From the NCBI GenBank assembly GCA_963841695.1, contig CAWJDQ010000014.1:124001-188000 (forward strand): a DNA stretch of 64,000 bases, in the 5' to 3' direction. The DNA is from RYN-230 sp963841695 (GTDB lineage: Bacteria > Actinomycetota > Actinomycetes > Streptosporangiales > Streptosporangiaceae). This document shows, one piece after another, positions 52,798-62,340 of this stretch (the first letter of the stretch is position 1; each line of letters starts with the position of its first letter). The notes below the pieces were generated by a model. It did not search any database, had not been told where the DNA came from, and worked only from the letters and a program-made list of their open reading frames with translations. The position numbers and the translations under genes were made by a program.

Positions 52798-53714
52798 CGC
52801 CGGTCACTCCCCTGGACGTCGACGCGGTCAGAGCCTGAGCCGGTGACCGAGAGGACCACGTCCTCGAGCGACCGCCGTTCGGCCTCGATCCCGGTGATCC
52901 GTACCCCGGCGGCGACCAGGCGCGAATTGAGCGCGGCGGTGTCGGCCTCCGCGATGACCAGGCCGGCCTGGGCCAGCTCGATCTGGCCGTCCAGGACCTC
53001 ACGGGCGCGGTCGGTGTCCGGCGTGCGCACGATCGAGCGGCCGGTCAGGGCCCGCAGCGTGTCCAGGTCGTCCTGGCGGACCAGCCGGCCTTGGTTCACG
53101 ATGCCGACCCGGGTGCACAGCTGCTCGACCTCGCTGAGCTGGTGACTGGACAGGAAGACGGTGGTGCCGGCCGCGTTCAGCTCGATGAGCAGGTCGCGGA
53201 TCTCCCGGATGCCCTGCGGGTCGAGCCCATTGGTCGGCTCGTCGAGGATGAGCAGCTTCGGGGTGCGCAGCAGCGCGGCGGCCAGGCCGAGGCGCTGGCG
53301 CATGCCGAGGGAGTACCTCTTGACCGGGCGGTTGTCGATGCCGGCCAGGCCGACCCGGTCCAGGGTCTCGGCGATCCGGCGGCGCCGGGTCCGGCCGCTG
53401 CCCGACTTCCCCGCCGCGTCGATCAGGGCCAGGTTGGCCCGCCCGGACAGGTGGCCGTACGCGGACGGGCCCTCGACCAGCGCGCCGATCGAGGGCAGCA
53501 CCTCGGCGACCCGTTTCGGCACCGGCTGGCCCAGCACCGTGATCTCGCCGCTGGTCGCGTAGACCAGGCCGAGCAGCATCCGGACCACGGTGGTCTTCCC
53601 GGACCCGTTGGGCCCCAGGAAGCCATACCGGTCGCCCGCACGGACGTCCAGGTCAACCTGGTCCACCACGAGCAGGTGGCCGTACCGCTTGGTGAGGCCG
53701 CGCGTAACGATCAT
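52794..53714 (-). CDS. ABC exporter ATPase
   Basis: 306 aa from ATG 53714 (MIVTRGLTKRYGHLLVVDQV). Walker A is FLGPNGSGKTTVVRMLLGLV, the signature is KRYSLGMRQRLGLAAALLRT, Walker B is LLILDEPTNGLDPQGIREIR and the switch His lies in VFLSSHQLSEVEQLCTRVGI. The C-terminal extension (GRSIVRTPDTDRAREVLDGQ) is usual for drug or bacteriocin exporters. The open frame continues upstream into the secreted protein gene only because of the frameshift there. It is coupled to both neighbours. Confidence 0.9.
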   Translation of the reverse strand: MIVTRGLTKRYGHLLVVDQVDLDVRAGDRYGFLGPNGSGKTTVVRMLLGLVYATSGEITVLGQPVPKRVAEVLPSIGALVEGPSAYGHLSGRANLALIDAAGKSGSGRTRRRRIAETLDRVGLAGIDNRPVKRYSLGMRQRLGLAAALLRTPKLLILDEPTNGLDPQGIREIRDLLIELNAAGTTVFLSSHQLSEVEQLCTRVGIVNQGRLVRQDDLDTLRALTGRSIVRTPDTDRAREVLDGQIELAQAGLVIAEADTAALNSRLVAAGVRITGIEAERRSLEDVVLSVTGSGSDRVDVQGSDRR

Positions 53715-55028
53715 CGATGGAACCTGAACCTCAACTGTGACAAGTCGTTGACCAGGGCGCTGGCTGAGTTCTCCAGCACGGCCGGGGTCACCGCCCCGGT
53801 GAACAGGAACACGGCGTGGTGGAACCCGGCCCTGACCATGAACACGGTGAGCAGCGGCGTCCGGATCAGCGCGTCCGGCGACGGCCCGGCCTGGTCCCCG
53901 CGCTGCCCCCCCGCTACCCGCGGGGAGCGTCACGCTGTCCGCCCCGGCCTGGATCGCGGAGTTGAGCGCCTCCGTGCCCACCCCGCTCGGCAGCGGGAGC
54001 AGCACGAACCGCGACAATCCGGTGCCGTAGATGGCGACCCCGGGCGGGCTGCCGGGGACGCTCACCCGGCGCAGGCCGCCCAGCTGGGACGGGAAGGGGG
54101 TGCCGTCGTGGTCGCCGTCGCCGTCACCGTTGAGCACGCCGTCCACGTCCGGCAGCCGGGTGGTGGTGAGCCCGACGTCCGGGGCCGGGTGCGGGGTGAC
54201 CGCGCTGAGGTCCGGCTGGGTCCGGCCCAGCTCAAGGAACATGCTGGTCAGCACCGGAGCGGCGGTGCCGCGGCTGGAGATCCGGACCTCGACGGGAAGC
54301 CCGCTGGACGGGTCGGCCCAGATCTCCACCGAGCCGATCGTGGTGCCCGTCCCGGTGGGGACCACCCGCAGCCCGGCCGCGTCGACCCCGGCGATCCGGC
54401 GGGTGGGCAGCCGGGAGATCCGGTCCGCGCGGCCCGCGGTATCCAGCAGCCGCCGGGCCAGCGCCGGCGGCAGCAGGTCCGGGGCCCGCGGCAGCCGCAC
54501 CGGCTCCGCGCCGGTGACCTGGGTCAGCAGGTTGGTCCCGTAGGTCCACAGGTAGGTGACCCCGCCGTCGGCGTAGACATCGCTCTCCCCGGTCCCGGTC
54601 ACGTCGTCGGCCCGCCAGTAGGCCGGCGAGCGGTACCAGACGTACTGGTCGGTGGTGCCATCCAGGAGCAGGCTCACGTTATGCAGGTCGGGGAGTTCCG
54701 GCAGGCCCAGGTTGACCGTGCTCTCCGCGTAGCCCTCGTACGGCACGCTCGCCGAGGCCAGGATGCGGGCCCGCAGGACCGGCGCGCTGATCGGGGAGGG
54801 CGGTACCGGGAGCGCGGCGATCACGGCCGGGAGCGCGCCGAGCAGGACGATTCCGCCGATGACTACTGACCACCTGCGCCACGCACCCCGGCCCGGCCCG
54901 CGGAAGCTGGGCCCTCGCACGGGCGGCAACCTCACCGGCAGCTCCGCATCGCCGCTTCTGCCACGGAACCACGGTACGTCGTGACGGGGGCCCAGCGCAT
55001 CGCGGCGGGTCTCCCGTAAGGTGCCCAT
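53711..55028 (-). CDS. Membrane-anchored LolA/RseB-like regulatory protein, one frameshift in C7
   Basis: About 438 aa. After a membrane helix (WSVVIGGIVLLGALPAVIAA) the outside part has the LolA/RseB-like beta fold: ILASASVPYEGYAESTVNLG, YVWYRSPAYWRADDVTGTGE, VTYLWTYGTNLLTQVTGAEP and GSVEIWADPSSGLPVEVRIS. At the C7 run 53906-53912 one extra base breaks the frame. The true end reads DALIRTPLLTVFMVRAGFHH and NDLSQLRFRFHR, with TGA overlapping the ATPase ATG. The start is uncertain between ATG 55028 and a GTG further in. It likely senses or passes lipid-linked signals to the exporter. Confidence 0.75.
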
Positions 55029-55053
55029 AAGGACAGCGCGAGGAGGCGGGCCC

Positions 55054-55953
55054 GTGATCCTGGTGACCGGAGCGACCGGAAGGGTCGGCTATCCCCTGCT
55101 GGAGGCGCTGGCTGACGCCCGGGCCGAGGCCGTCGCGATGGTGCGGGTGGAAGCCAAGGGCCTCGACCTGCCCGGCCCCGCCGAGAACCTGGTGGGCACC
55201 CTGGACGAGCCGCCGGCGGCGGAGCAGCTGCAGGCCTTCGACCGGGTCTTCCTGCTGAGCCCGTCGGTCGAGTCGCAGGCCGAGCTGGAAATCACCTTCA
55301 TCGATGCGCTGGTGGCAGCGGGACACGGTCCTCACGTGGTGAAGGTGGCGGCGGACGGCTTCCTGGACCCGGGCTGCGACGTGCGCTTCATGCGCAGCCA
55401 CCGGGTTATCGCCCGGCACCTGGACGCGACCGGGCTGCCGGTCAGCTACCTGGCCCCCGCGCCGTACCTGGAGATGCTGCTGCCGGCCGCGGAGGCCATC
55501 CGCCGGGAGGCCACGCTGTACGCGCCGGCCGGCCACGGCCACGTGGGCTTCGTGGCCGCCGCGGACGTGGCCGACGCCGCCGCCCGGGCGCTGACCGGCC
55601 CGGTCCCGGCCGCTGATCGCGAGCCAGGCGTGTTCACCCTGACCGGCCCGGAGTCCCTCACGTACTCCGAAGTGGCCAGCCGGATATCCACCGTGTTCGC
55701 GCGCCAGGTGCGCTACTCCAACCAGCCGGAGGAGCGGACCCGCGAGGAACTGCTGGGCTCGGGGCTAGCGCCGTGGGATGCCGAGGGGATGCTGGAGCTG
55801 TTCGCCTGGATCCGCGAGGGCGGGGCTGGCCAGCTCACCCCGGACGTGCGGGAGGTGACCGGGCACGCTCCCCGGGGCCTGACTGACTGGCTCGAAGGAT
55901 CAAGGGCCGCGTTCCTGGAGCCCCTGCCGGACAGCACGGCCCCCCGGTTCTAG
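55054..55953 (+). CDS. NmrA-like NAD(P)-binding protein
   Basis: 299 aa from GTG 55054, seven bases after GAGGAGG. The Rossmann loop is ILVTGATGRVGYPLLEALAD. Then come AFDRVFLLSPSVESQAELEI, GPHVVKVAADGFLDPGCDVR and GLPVSYLAPAPYLEMLLPAA, and late GVFTLTGPESLTYSEVASRI. This is the atypical SDR (NmrA/HSCARG, SDR_a5) group, which senses redox state or reduces quinones. The active-site Tyr is not obvious. It is divergent from the LolA-like gene. Confidence 0.87.
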   Translation: MILVTGATGRVGYPLLEALADARAEAVAMVRVEAKGLDLPGPAENLVGTLDEPPAAEQLQAFDRVFLLSPSVESQAELEITFIDALVAAGHGPHVVKVAADGFLDPGCDVRFMRSHRVIARHLDATGLPVSYLAPAPYLEMLLPAAEAIRREATLYAPAGHGHVGFVAAADVADAAARALTGPVPAADREPGVFTLTGPESLTYSEVASRISTVFARQVRYSNQPEERTREELLGSGLAPWDAEGMLELFAWIREGGAGQLTPDVREVTGHAPRGLTDWLEGSRAAFLEPLPDSTAPRF

Positions 55954-55984
55954 ACGCCTGGCCCGGACAGCCCGCCGGAACGGG

Positions 55985-56860
55985 TCAGCATACGGCCGCG
56001 GTGGCGGCCCAGGCTCCCGGCGACCGTGCCGCCAGCCCGCCGATGGGCAGGCCGTCATTCCAGATGACCCGGCCCCGGCCGGTGGCCCGGCAGATGGCGA
56101 GGTACTTTCCGCTGTAGGTCGCTCCGTAGAGAGCGCCATTACTGGTGAGAAGTCCGTACACCTTGCGGTAGCCCGTCGGCCCGATCACCGTCGCCGCACC
56201 GGTCCGGACATTCACCCTGGCGAGCAGGGACCACGTCGAGCCGGGCCGGTCTACGGTCGCATAGAGACGGCCATCCGCGAAGGTAAGGTCACCGGCCGAG
56301 GCGAGCCCGTGGCCGAATCTGCCGATCACGGCGGCCCGCCCGGTCCGGGCATTGATCCTGAACAAGATCCCATCCCGGCCAGCGCCGTAGAGAGTTCTCG
56401 TGGCTGGCCTGGTCGCGAGCGCGTTAGCGCCGCGGACGCCCAGCATCCCGATCTTGTGGCGGGCGCCCGTCCGGGCGTTGAGCCAGTACAAGTCGGTAAA
56501 GCTGATCGCGTACAGGGTCCGGCCCCGGAACGCCAGGTCGGTGAGCCGCGCCCCGGTAAAGCCCTCCAGGGTCGTCTTGTGCCGCCTCGGGTACAGCCGG
56601 TAGAGGGCGCTATCAGCAGCGAACGTGATGGCGTATATACCTTGAGGCTGTTTCGCGCCGGCGTGTGCGGCACCGGCCTTTGACGCACCGGCCTTTGACG
56701 CACCGGCGGCTGACGCACCGGCGGCTGACGCACCGGCGGCTGACGCACCGGCGGCCGGGGCGCCCAGCAGAAGGCCGCCCGCGACGGCCAGCGTGAGCGC
56801 GCCGTAAACCGGGCGCCGCAGCTTCGTCCGCTGGCTCCTGACCAGATCCATGTCCCGCAT
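55985..56860 (-). CDS. Secreted beta-propeller protein with ASAAG repeats
   Basis: About 291 aa. The N-terminus is basic with a signal (YGALTLAVAGGLLLGAPAAG), then a tandem five-residue linker (GASAA/GASKA, encoded by the 15-bp repeat at 56671-56745). The mature part has propeller-like blades: GIYAITFAADSALYRLYPRR, RTLYAISFTDLYWLNARTGA, RDGILFRINARTGRAAVIGR and GSTWSLLARVNVRTGAATVI. It may be a surface adhesin or binding protein. ATG 56860 or 56851; the former follows a GGGGGCTGGG. Confidence 0.6.
   Translation of the reverse strand: MRDMDLVRSQRTKLRRPVYGALTLAVAGGLLLGAPAAGASAAGASAAGASAAGASKAGASKAGAAHAGAKQPQGIYAITFAADSALYRLYPRRHKTTLEGFTGARLTDLAFRGRTLYAISFTDLYWLNARTGARHKIGMLGVRGANALATRPATRTLYGAGRDGILFRINARTGRAAVIGRFGHGLASAGDLTFADGRLYATVDRPGSTWSLLARVNVRTGAATVIGPTGYRKVYGLLTSNGALYGATYSGKYLAICRATGRGRVIWNDGLPIGGLAARSPGAWAATAAVC
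56671..56745. repeat. Five 15-bp tandem repeats
   Basis: CACCGGCCTTTGACG (two copies) then CACCGGCGGCTGACG (three copies), encoding the GASKA/GASAA linker of the secreted propeller protein; a sixth, diverged copy follows to 56760. Confidence 0.9.
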
Positions 56861-57005
56861 CGATGCCCAGCCCCCAAATCCCTGAATCGCGAGTATGCGT
56901 GGGTCCGGGGGTCCTCCGGGTTCATCCCTCCTGCCGGTCACGGATAAACTCCGGCGGCTCCTGGCGGGCAGCGGGACGCGGCCCGCCAGGAGCCTCACCG
57001 GACGA

Positions 57006-57524
57006 TCAGTACCAGCCGTAGGCGAGCTCGTGCTCCCAGGCCACCTTCGGCCGCCCGTACACGCCCTTGATGTAGCGCAGGCCCCAGCGGATCTGGGTGG
57101 TGGCGTTAGACCGCCAGTCGCTGCCCGCGCTGGCCATCTTGCTGCCGGGCAGCGCCTGCGGGATGCCGTAGGCGCCCGAGGTCGGGTTGTCGGCGTACTT
57201 GTTCCAGCCGCTTTCCCGGTTCCAGAGCTTGTCCAGCGGCGTCCACTGGCGCTTGCCCCAGCCGAAGCGGGCGAGCATCTTCTGGGCGGTCCGCTGGGCC
57301 GCCCTGACCTGGGAGATCGAGGCCGCGTCCAGGGTGGCCGCGGGCCGCGAGGTGGCCGGGGCGGCCGCTGCGGCGGCCGGGCGGCCGCTGACCTGGGCCG
57401 GGGCCGGATGCGCGGCGGGTGTACCGCCCACGGTGACCGCCGCGCCGGCCAGGGCACCGCCCAGGGCGGCGGCGGTCAGGAGGAGTTTCGGATACGTGCG
57501 CAGAGACGTCCTTATCCGGGACAA
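57006..57524 (-). CDS. Secreted SLT-like transglycosylase, paralogue A
   Basis: 172 aa from TTG 57524 (GAAGG seven bases before). Signal: KLLLTAAALGGALAGAAVTV. Linker rich in Ala/Pro. Catalytic domain: ARFGWGKRQWTPLDKLWNRE then SGWNKYADNPTSGAYGIPQA (Glu of RESGW is the acid) and TQIRWGLRYIKGVYGRPKVA. It ends YGWY, as in actinobacterial aggregation-promoting-factor-type hydrolases. It shares a long leader with paralogue B. Confidence 0.85.
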   Translation of the reverse strand: MSRIRTSLRTYPKLLLTAAALGGALAGAAVTVGGTPAAHPAPAQVSGRPAAAAAAPATSRPAATLDAASISQVRAAQRTAQKMLARFGWGKRQWTPLDKLWNRESGWNKYADNPTSGAYGIPQALPGSKMASAGSDWRSNATTQIRWGLRYIKGVYGRPKVAWEHELAYGWY

Positions 57525-57715
57525 GGGGAACCTTCGGTCGGGCGCGCCATCACGCGCGCTCGGCTATCACCCGGGCACATGCCTGCTACCAGCGGAATTG
57601 CGGGGAGGGGCAGCGGCGTATGGACATGACGCGGGGGCAGGGCGCCGGGCGGCTCTCAGGCGGCCATCACACACGCAGGGTGCTTGCGGCCTCAACCATG
57701 CCGGAAACTCGCCCT
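57525..57715 (-). promoter_or_regulatory. Conserved leader of SLT paralogue A
   Basis: It shares ordered blocks with the leader of paralogue B: GCCGCAAGCACCC, then GTGATG, then GGCGCCCTGCCCCCGCG, then TGTGCCCGGG, then GCGCCCGACC and AGGTTC right before TTG. Spacing between blocks differs by only a few bases while the sequence between them changes, as in a structured RNA. It is not recognised as a known riboswitch. Confidence 0.55.
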
Positions 57716-57881
57716 AAACGTGACCAAAACTAGTAATTACGGCTATATGAGATAGGTCACACCATGACAGGCACCGTCACCGCGGGGGCGCCGGCCCGGG
57801 TCCCGGGCCGGCCTGCCGCCGTGGCCGGCGCGACCGGGATCCCCGGCCGCGCCGGCCGTCATTGCCCGGCCGGCTCCGGAC

Positions 57882-58683
57882 TCAGTACCAGCCGTAGGCC
57901 TCCTCGTGCGACCAGGCGGCGCACGGCGAGCCGTACACCGACCGGATGTAGCCCAGGCCCCAGCGGATCTGGGTGGCCGCATCGGTCTGCCAGTCCGCGC
58001 CGGCGCTGGCCATCTTGCTGCCCGGCAGGGCCTGCGGGATGCCGTAGGCGCCGGACGACGTGTTGCTGGCGGACACGTTCCACCCGCTCTCCGCGTTCCA
58101 CAGCGGCAGCAGGCAGCTGAACTGCGACGCGGACCAGCCGTAGGAGCCGAGCATGCCCTGGGCGATCTGCTGCGGCGAGCCAGTGGCCACGGCGGGCTGG
58201 GCCGCGGCGGCCGGCGTGGCCGGCGTCTGCGGCTGCGCGGCGGCGCGGGCCTGGGCCGCCTGCCGGGCCAGCCGGGCCTTCCTGGCCAGTACGGCCTGGC
58301 GGGCCTGCTGGCGGGCGACGGCCTGGCGCAGGGCGGCCTGCCGGGCCGCCGCCTCGGTGGCCTTGAGCTGCTGCGCCGACTTGACCAGCCCGGTGTCCCG
58401 GGCGGCGCTGCCGGTCAGGGTGGCGCTGCCGGTCAGGGCGCGGGTCGCCGCGGCCGTCCCGGCGAAGGAGGGCGCCGGCCACGCTCGCCGACGCGGCCGG
58501 GGAATCCCCCGGCCAGGCCGCCACCGTCCCGGCGGCGATGCCCGCCAGGGCCAGGGCCGAGCCCGCGGCGATGATCGTGATCTTGGGGGTCCCGCGGAAG
58601 TTTCCGGGGGTCCCGCGGAAGTTCCTGGGGGTCCCGCGGAAGAAGGGGGTCTTGCGATGGGAAGCCCGTCGGCTGAGGGACAA
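57882..58683 (-). CDS. Secreted SLT-like transglycosylase, paralogue B, one frameshift
   Basis: About 266 aa joined. TTG 58683 follows AAAGG. The N-terminus has three FRGTP repeats, then the signal (KITIIAAGSALALAGIAAGT). Near 58468 a C in CCC breaks the frame. It continues with an Ala/Gln/Arg-rich coiled stretch (AARQAALRQAVARQQARQAV). The catalytic domain is GMLGSYGWSASQFSCLLPLW then NAESGWNVSASNTSSGAYGI with the catalytic Glu, ending HEEAYGWY. It is longer than paralogue A by the coil. Confidence 0.82.
58585..58645. repeat. 21-bp tandem repeats, about three copies
   Basis: GGGGGTCCCGCGGAAGTT-type units at 58585-58605, 58606-58626 and 58627-58645 encode the repeated FRGTP(K/G/R)N motif on the minus strand, before the signal helix of paralogue B. 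Confidence 0.85.
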
Positions 58684-58870
58684 CGTGAACCTTTGGTCGG
58701 GCGCGTGCGCGCCAATGGTTTTCCACCCCGGGCACAGAGCGGCCACCCAGGGGTACGGGGGGCCGTCAGCGGCGCCGGATGCGGCGCGGGGGCAGGGCGC
58801 CAGGCCACTCAGACGGTGGCGGTCATCACGAACGCGGGGTGCTTGCGGCAACCCAGAATGCCCGAAACGG
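58684..58870 (-). promoter_or_regulatory. Conserved leader of SLT paralogue B
   Basis: Same blocks as 57525-57715: GCCGCAAGCACCC, GTGATG, GGCGCCCTGCCCCCGCG, TGTGCCCGGG, GCGCCCGACC and AGGTTC, in the same order. Probably the same cis-regulatory RNA or duplicated promoter. Confidence 0.55.
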
Positions 58871-58985
58871 CCCGGATGGTGGCGGCAACCCCATGACTAG
58901 CCCCTATGAAAAGGATCACACCGGAAAAACCGTTTGGGCAATAAAAACACTGGCGAACGGGCACATTTCCGGATTTTTTCCTGTC

Positions 58986-59981
58986 CTACGCCAGGGCGGG
59001 GATGATCTCCCGGCCGTACCCGGCCAGCGTCTGGCCAGGCTGGTCGTGCATCAGGTACACGGCGAACTGGTGCACGCCGATCCCGGCCAGCTCGCGCAGC
59101 CGGTCGATGTGCGCGGCGGCCGGCCCGAGCAGGCAGAACCGGTCCACGATCGTGTCCGGGACGAAGTCCGCGGACGGGTTCCCGGCCCGGCCGTGATGGG
59201 CGTAGTCGTATCCCTCGCGGCCCTTGATGTAATCGGTCAGCACGCGGGGCACCGGGCCGTCCTCGCCGTACCGGGCGACCAGGTCAGCGACGTGATTGCC
59301 GACCATCCCGCCGAACCAGCGCAGCTGATCCCGCTGGTGAGCCAGGTCCGTGCCGACGTAGGCGGGCGCCGCCACGCAGATCGTGATCGCGTCCGGGTCC
59401 CGGCCCGCGGCGCGGGCCGCGGCCCGCACCGACCCCACCGTCCAGCGGGCGATGTCCGGGTCGGCGGTCTGCAGGATGAACCCGTCCGCCTGCTCGCCGA
59501 CCAGGGCCAGTGCTTTCGGCCCGTAGGCGGCCATCCAGATCTCCAGCTTGCCGTCGCGCACCCACGGGATGCTGATCGGCGCGCCGTGCAGCATCACCTC
59601 GCGGCCCTCGGCCAGGCCCTTGATCACGCGCATCGCCTCGGACATGGTGGCCAGGGTGACCGGCGGCTGGCCGATGACCCGGCGGGCAGAGTCGCCCCGG
59701 CCGAGGCCGCACACGGTCCGGTTGCCGAACATGTCGTTCAGGGTGGCGAACAGGGACGCGGTGACCGACCAGTCCCGGGTGCCCGGGTTGGTCACCATCG
59801 GGCCGACCATCAGCTCCGAGGTGGCCGCCAGGATCTGCGAGTAGATGACGAACGGCTCCTGCCACAGCACGTGCGAGTCGAAGGTCCAGCCGTAGCGGAA
59901 GCCCTCGTCCTCGGCGCGGCGCATGGTCGCCACCACCCCGCTGGCCGGCGGATCGGTCTGCAGGACCAGCCCGAAATCCAT
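58986..59981 (-). CDS. LLM-class F420-dependent oxidoreductase (hydantoinase-cluster type)
   Basis: 331 aa. It starts MDFGLVLQTDPPASGVVATM, with MRRAEDEGFRYGWTFDSHVL, ATSELMVGPMVTNPGTRDWS and GNRTVCGLGRGDSARRVIGQ. The C-terminal part DRLRELAGIGVHQFAVYLMH is as in the TIGR03842-like subgroup that co-occurs with dihydropyrimidinases. F420 rather than FMN use is inferred from family. It sits 27 bases after the hydantoinase gene on the same strand, so it is the last gene of that operon; it may reduce a pyrimidine or hydantoin-like ring with F420H2. Confidence 0.85.
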   Translation of the reverse strand: MDFGLVLQTDPPASGVVATMRRAEDEGFRYGWTFDSHVLWQEPFVIYSQILAATSELMVGPMVTNPGTRDWSVTASLFATLNDMFGNRTVCGLGRGDSARRVIGQPPVTLATMSEAMRVIKGLAEGREVMLHGAPISIPWVRDGKLEIWMAAYGPKALALVGEQADGFILQTADPDIARWTVGSVRAAARAAGRDPDAITICVAAPAYVGTDLAHQRDQLRWFGGMVGNHVADLVARYGEDGPVPRVLTDYIKGREGYDYAHHGRAGNPSADFVPDTIVDRFCLLGPAAAHIDRLRELAGIGVHQFAVYLMHDQPGQTLAGYGREIIPALA

Positions 59982-60008
59982 CAGTCCCCCTGCTGGTTAG
60001 GCGCTGGG

Positions 60009-61408
<1,400 letters not shown>

Positions 61409-61412
<4 letters not shown>

Positions 61413-62252
61413 GGCGTCACCAGCGGGCCGTACTGGTCGGGCCGGCGGTCGCGGTAGAACTGCCACAGGTTGCGCACCTCGGCGAGCTGGTCCATGTTCA
61501 GGTCGCGGACGAGCACTTCGCTCGCCGGTGTCGGACGCCGCCTCGCCGACCAGCTGGCCGCGCGGGTCGGCGAAGTAGGTCTGGCCGTAGAACTCGTTGT
61601 CGCCGAGCGGCTCCACGCCGACCCGGTTGATCGCGCCGACGAAGTACTCGTTGGCCACCGCGGCGGCGGGCTGTTCCAGCCGCCACAGGTACTGGGACAG
61701 GCCGCGGCTGGTCGCCGACGGGTTGAACACGATCCGGGCGCCGGCCAGGCCGAGGGCCCGCCAGCCCTCCGGGAAGTGCCGGTCGTAGCAGATGTACACG
61801 CCGATCCGGCCGACCGCGGTGTCGAAGACCGGGTAGCCCAGGTTCCCGGGCCGGAAGTAGAACTTCTCCCAGAACCCCTGGACCTGCGGCAGGTGGGTCT
61901 TCCGGTACTTGCCGAGGTACCTGCCGTCCGCGTCGATCACGGCCGCGGTGTTGAAGTACAGCCCCGGCTGCTCCTCCTCGTACATGGGCACGACCAGGAC
62001 CACCGAGTGCTGCCGGGCCAGGTCGCACATGAGCTCGGTGGTCGGGCCGCCGGGAATGGCCTCGGTGTAGGAGTAGTAGTCAGCGTCCTGCACCTGGCAG
62101 AAGTACGGCCCGTAGAACAGCTCCTGCAGGCACACGACCTGGGCCCCGGCGGACGCCGCCCGGCCGATGGCGTCGGCCGAGGCCCTGATCATGGACTCCT
62201 TGTCCCCCGTCCACTGCTGCTGGATCAACCCGGCCCTGACGATCTCGGCCAC
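61409..62252 (-). CDS. Nitrilase-superfamily beta-ureidopropionase-like amidohydrolase, one frameshift
   Basis: About 281 aa. GTG 62252 has GGGGAG in front. Triad: Glu in AQVVCLQELFYGPYFCQVQD, Lys in YLGKYRKTHLPQVQGFWEKF and Cys in RIGVYICYDRHFPEGWRALG. Near 61520 the frame breaks; the corrected end reads EVLVRDLNMDQLAEVRNLWQ and FYRDRRPDQYG, stopping in an ATGA overlap with the hydantoinase. It hydrolyses N-carbamoyl-beta-alanine or a related N-carbamoyl amino acid, the step after ring opening. Confidence 0.88.
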
Positions 62253-62340
62253 TGCAGGCTCCCCTCGACGTTGGCACAATCATGGCCCGCGACCCGGCCA
62301 TCAGGAACCCCCGGGGGGGCTAGCCGGGGCCAGGCCCAGG

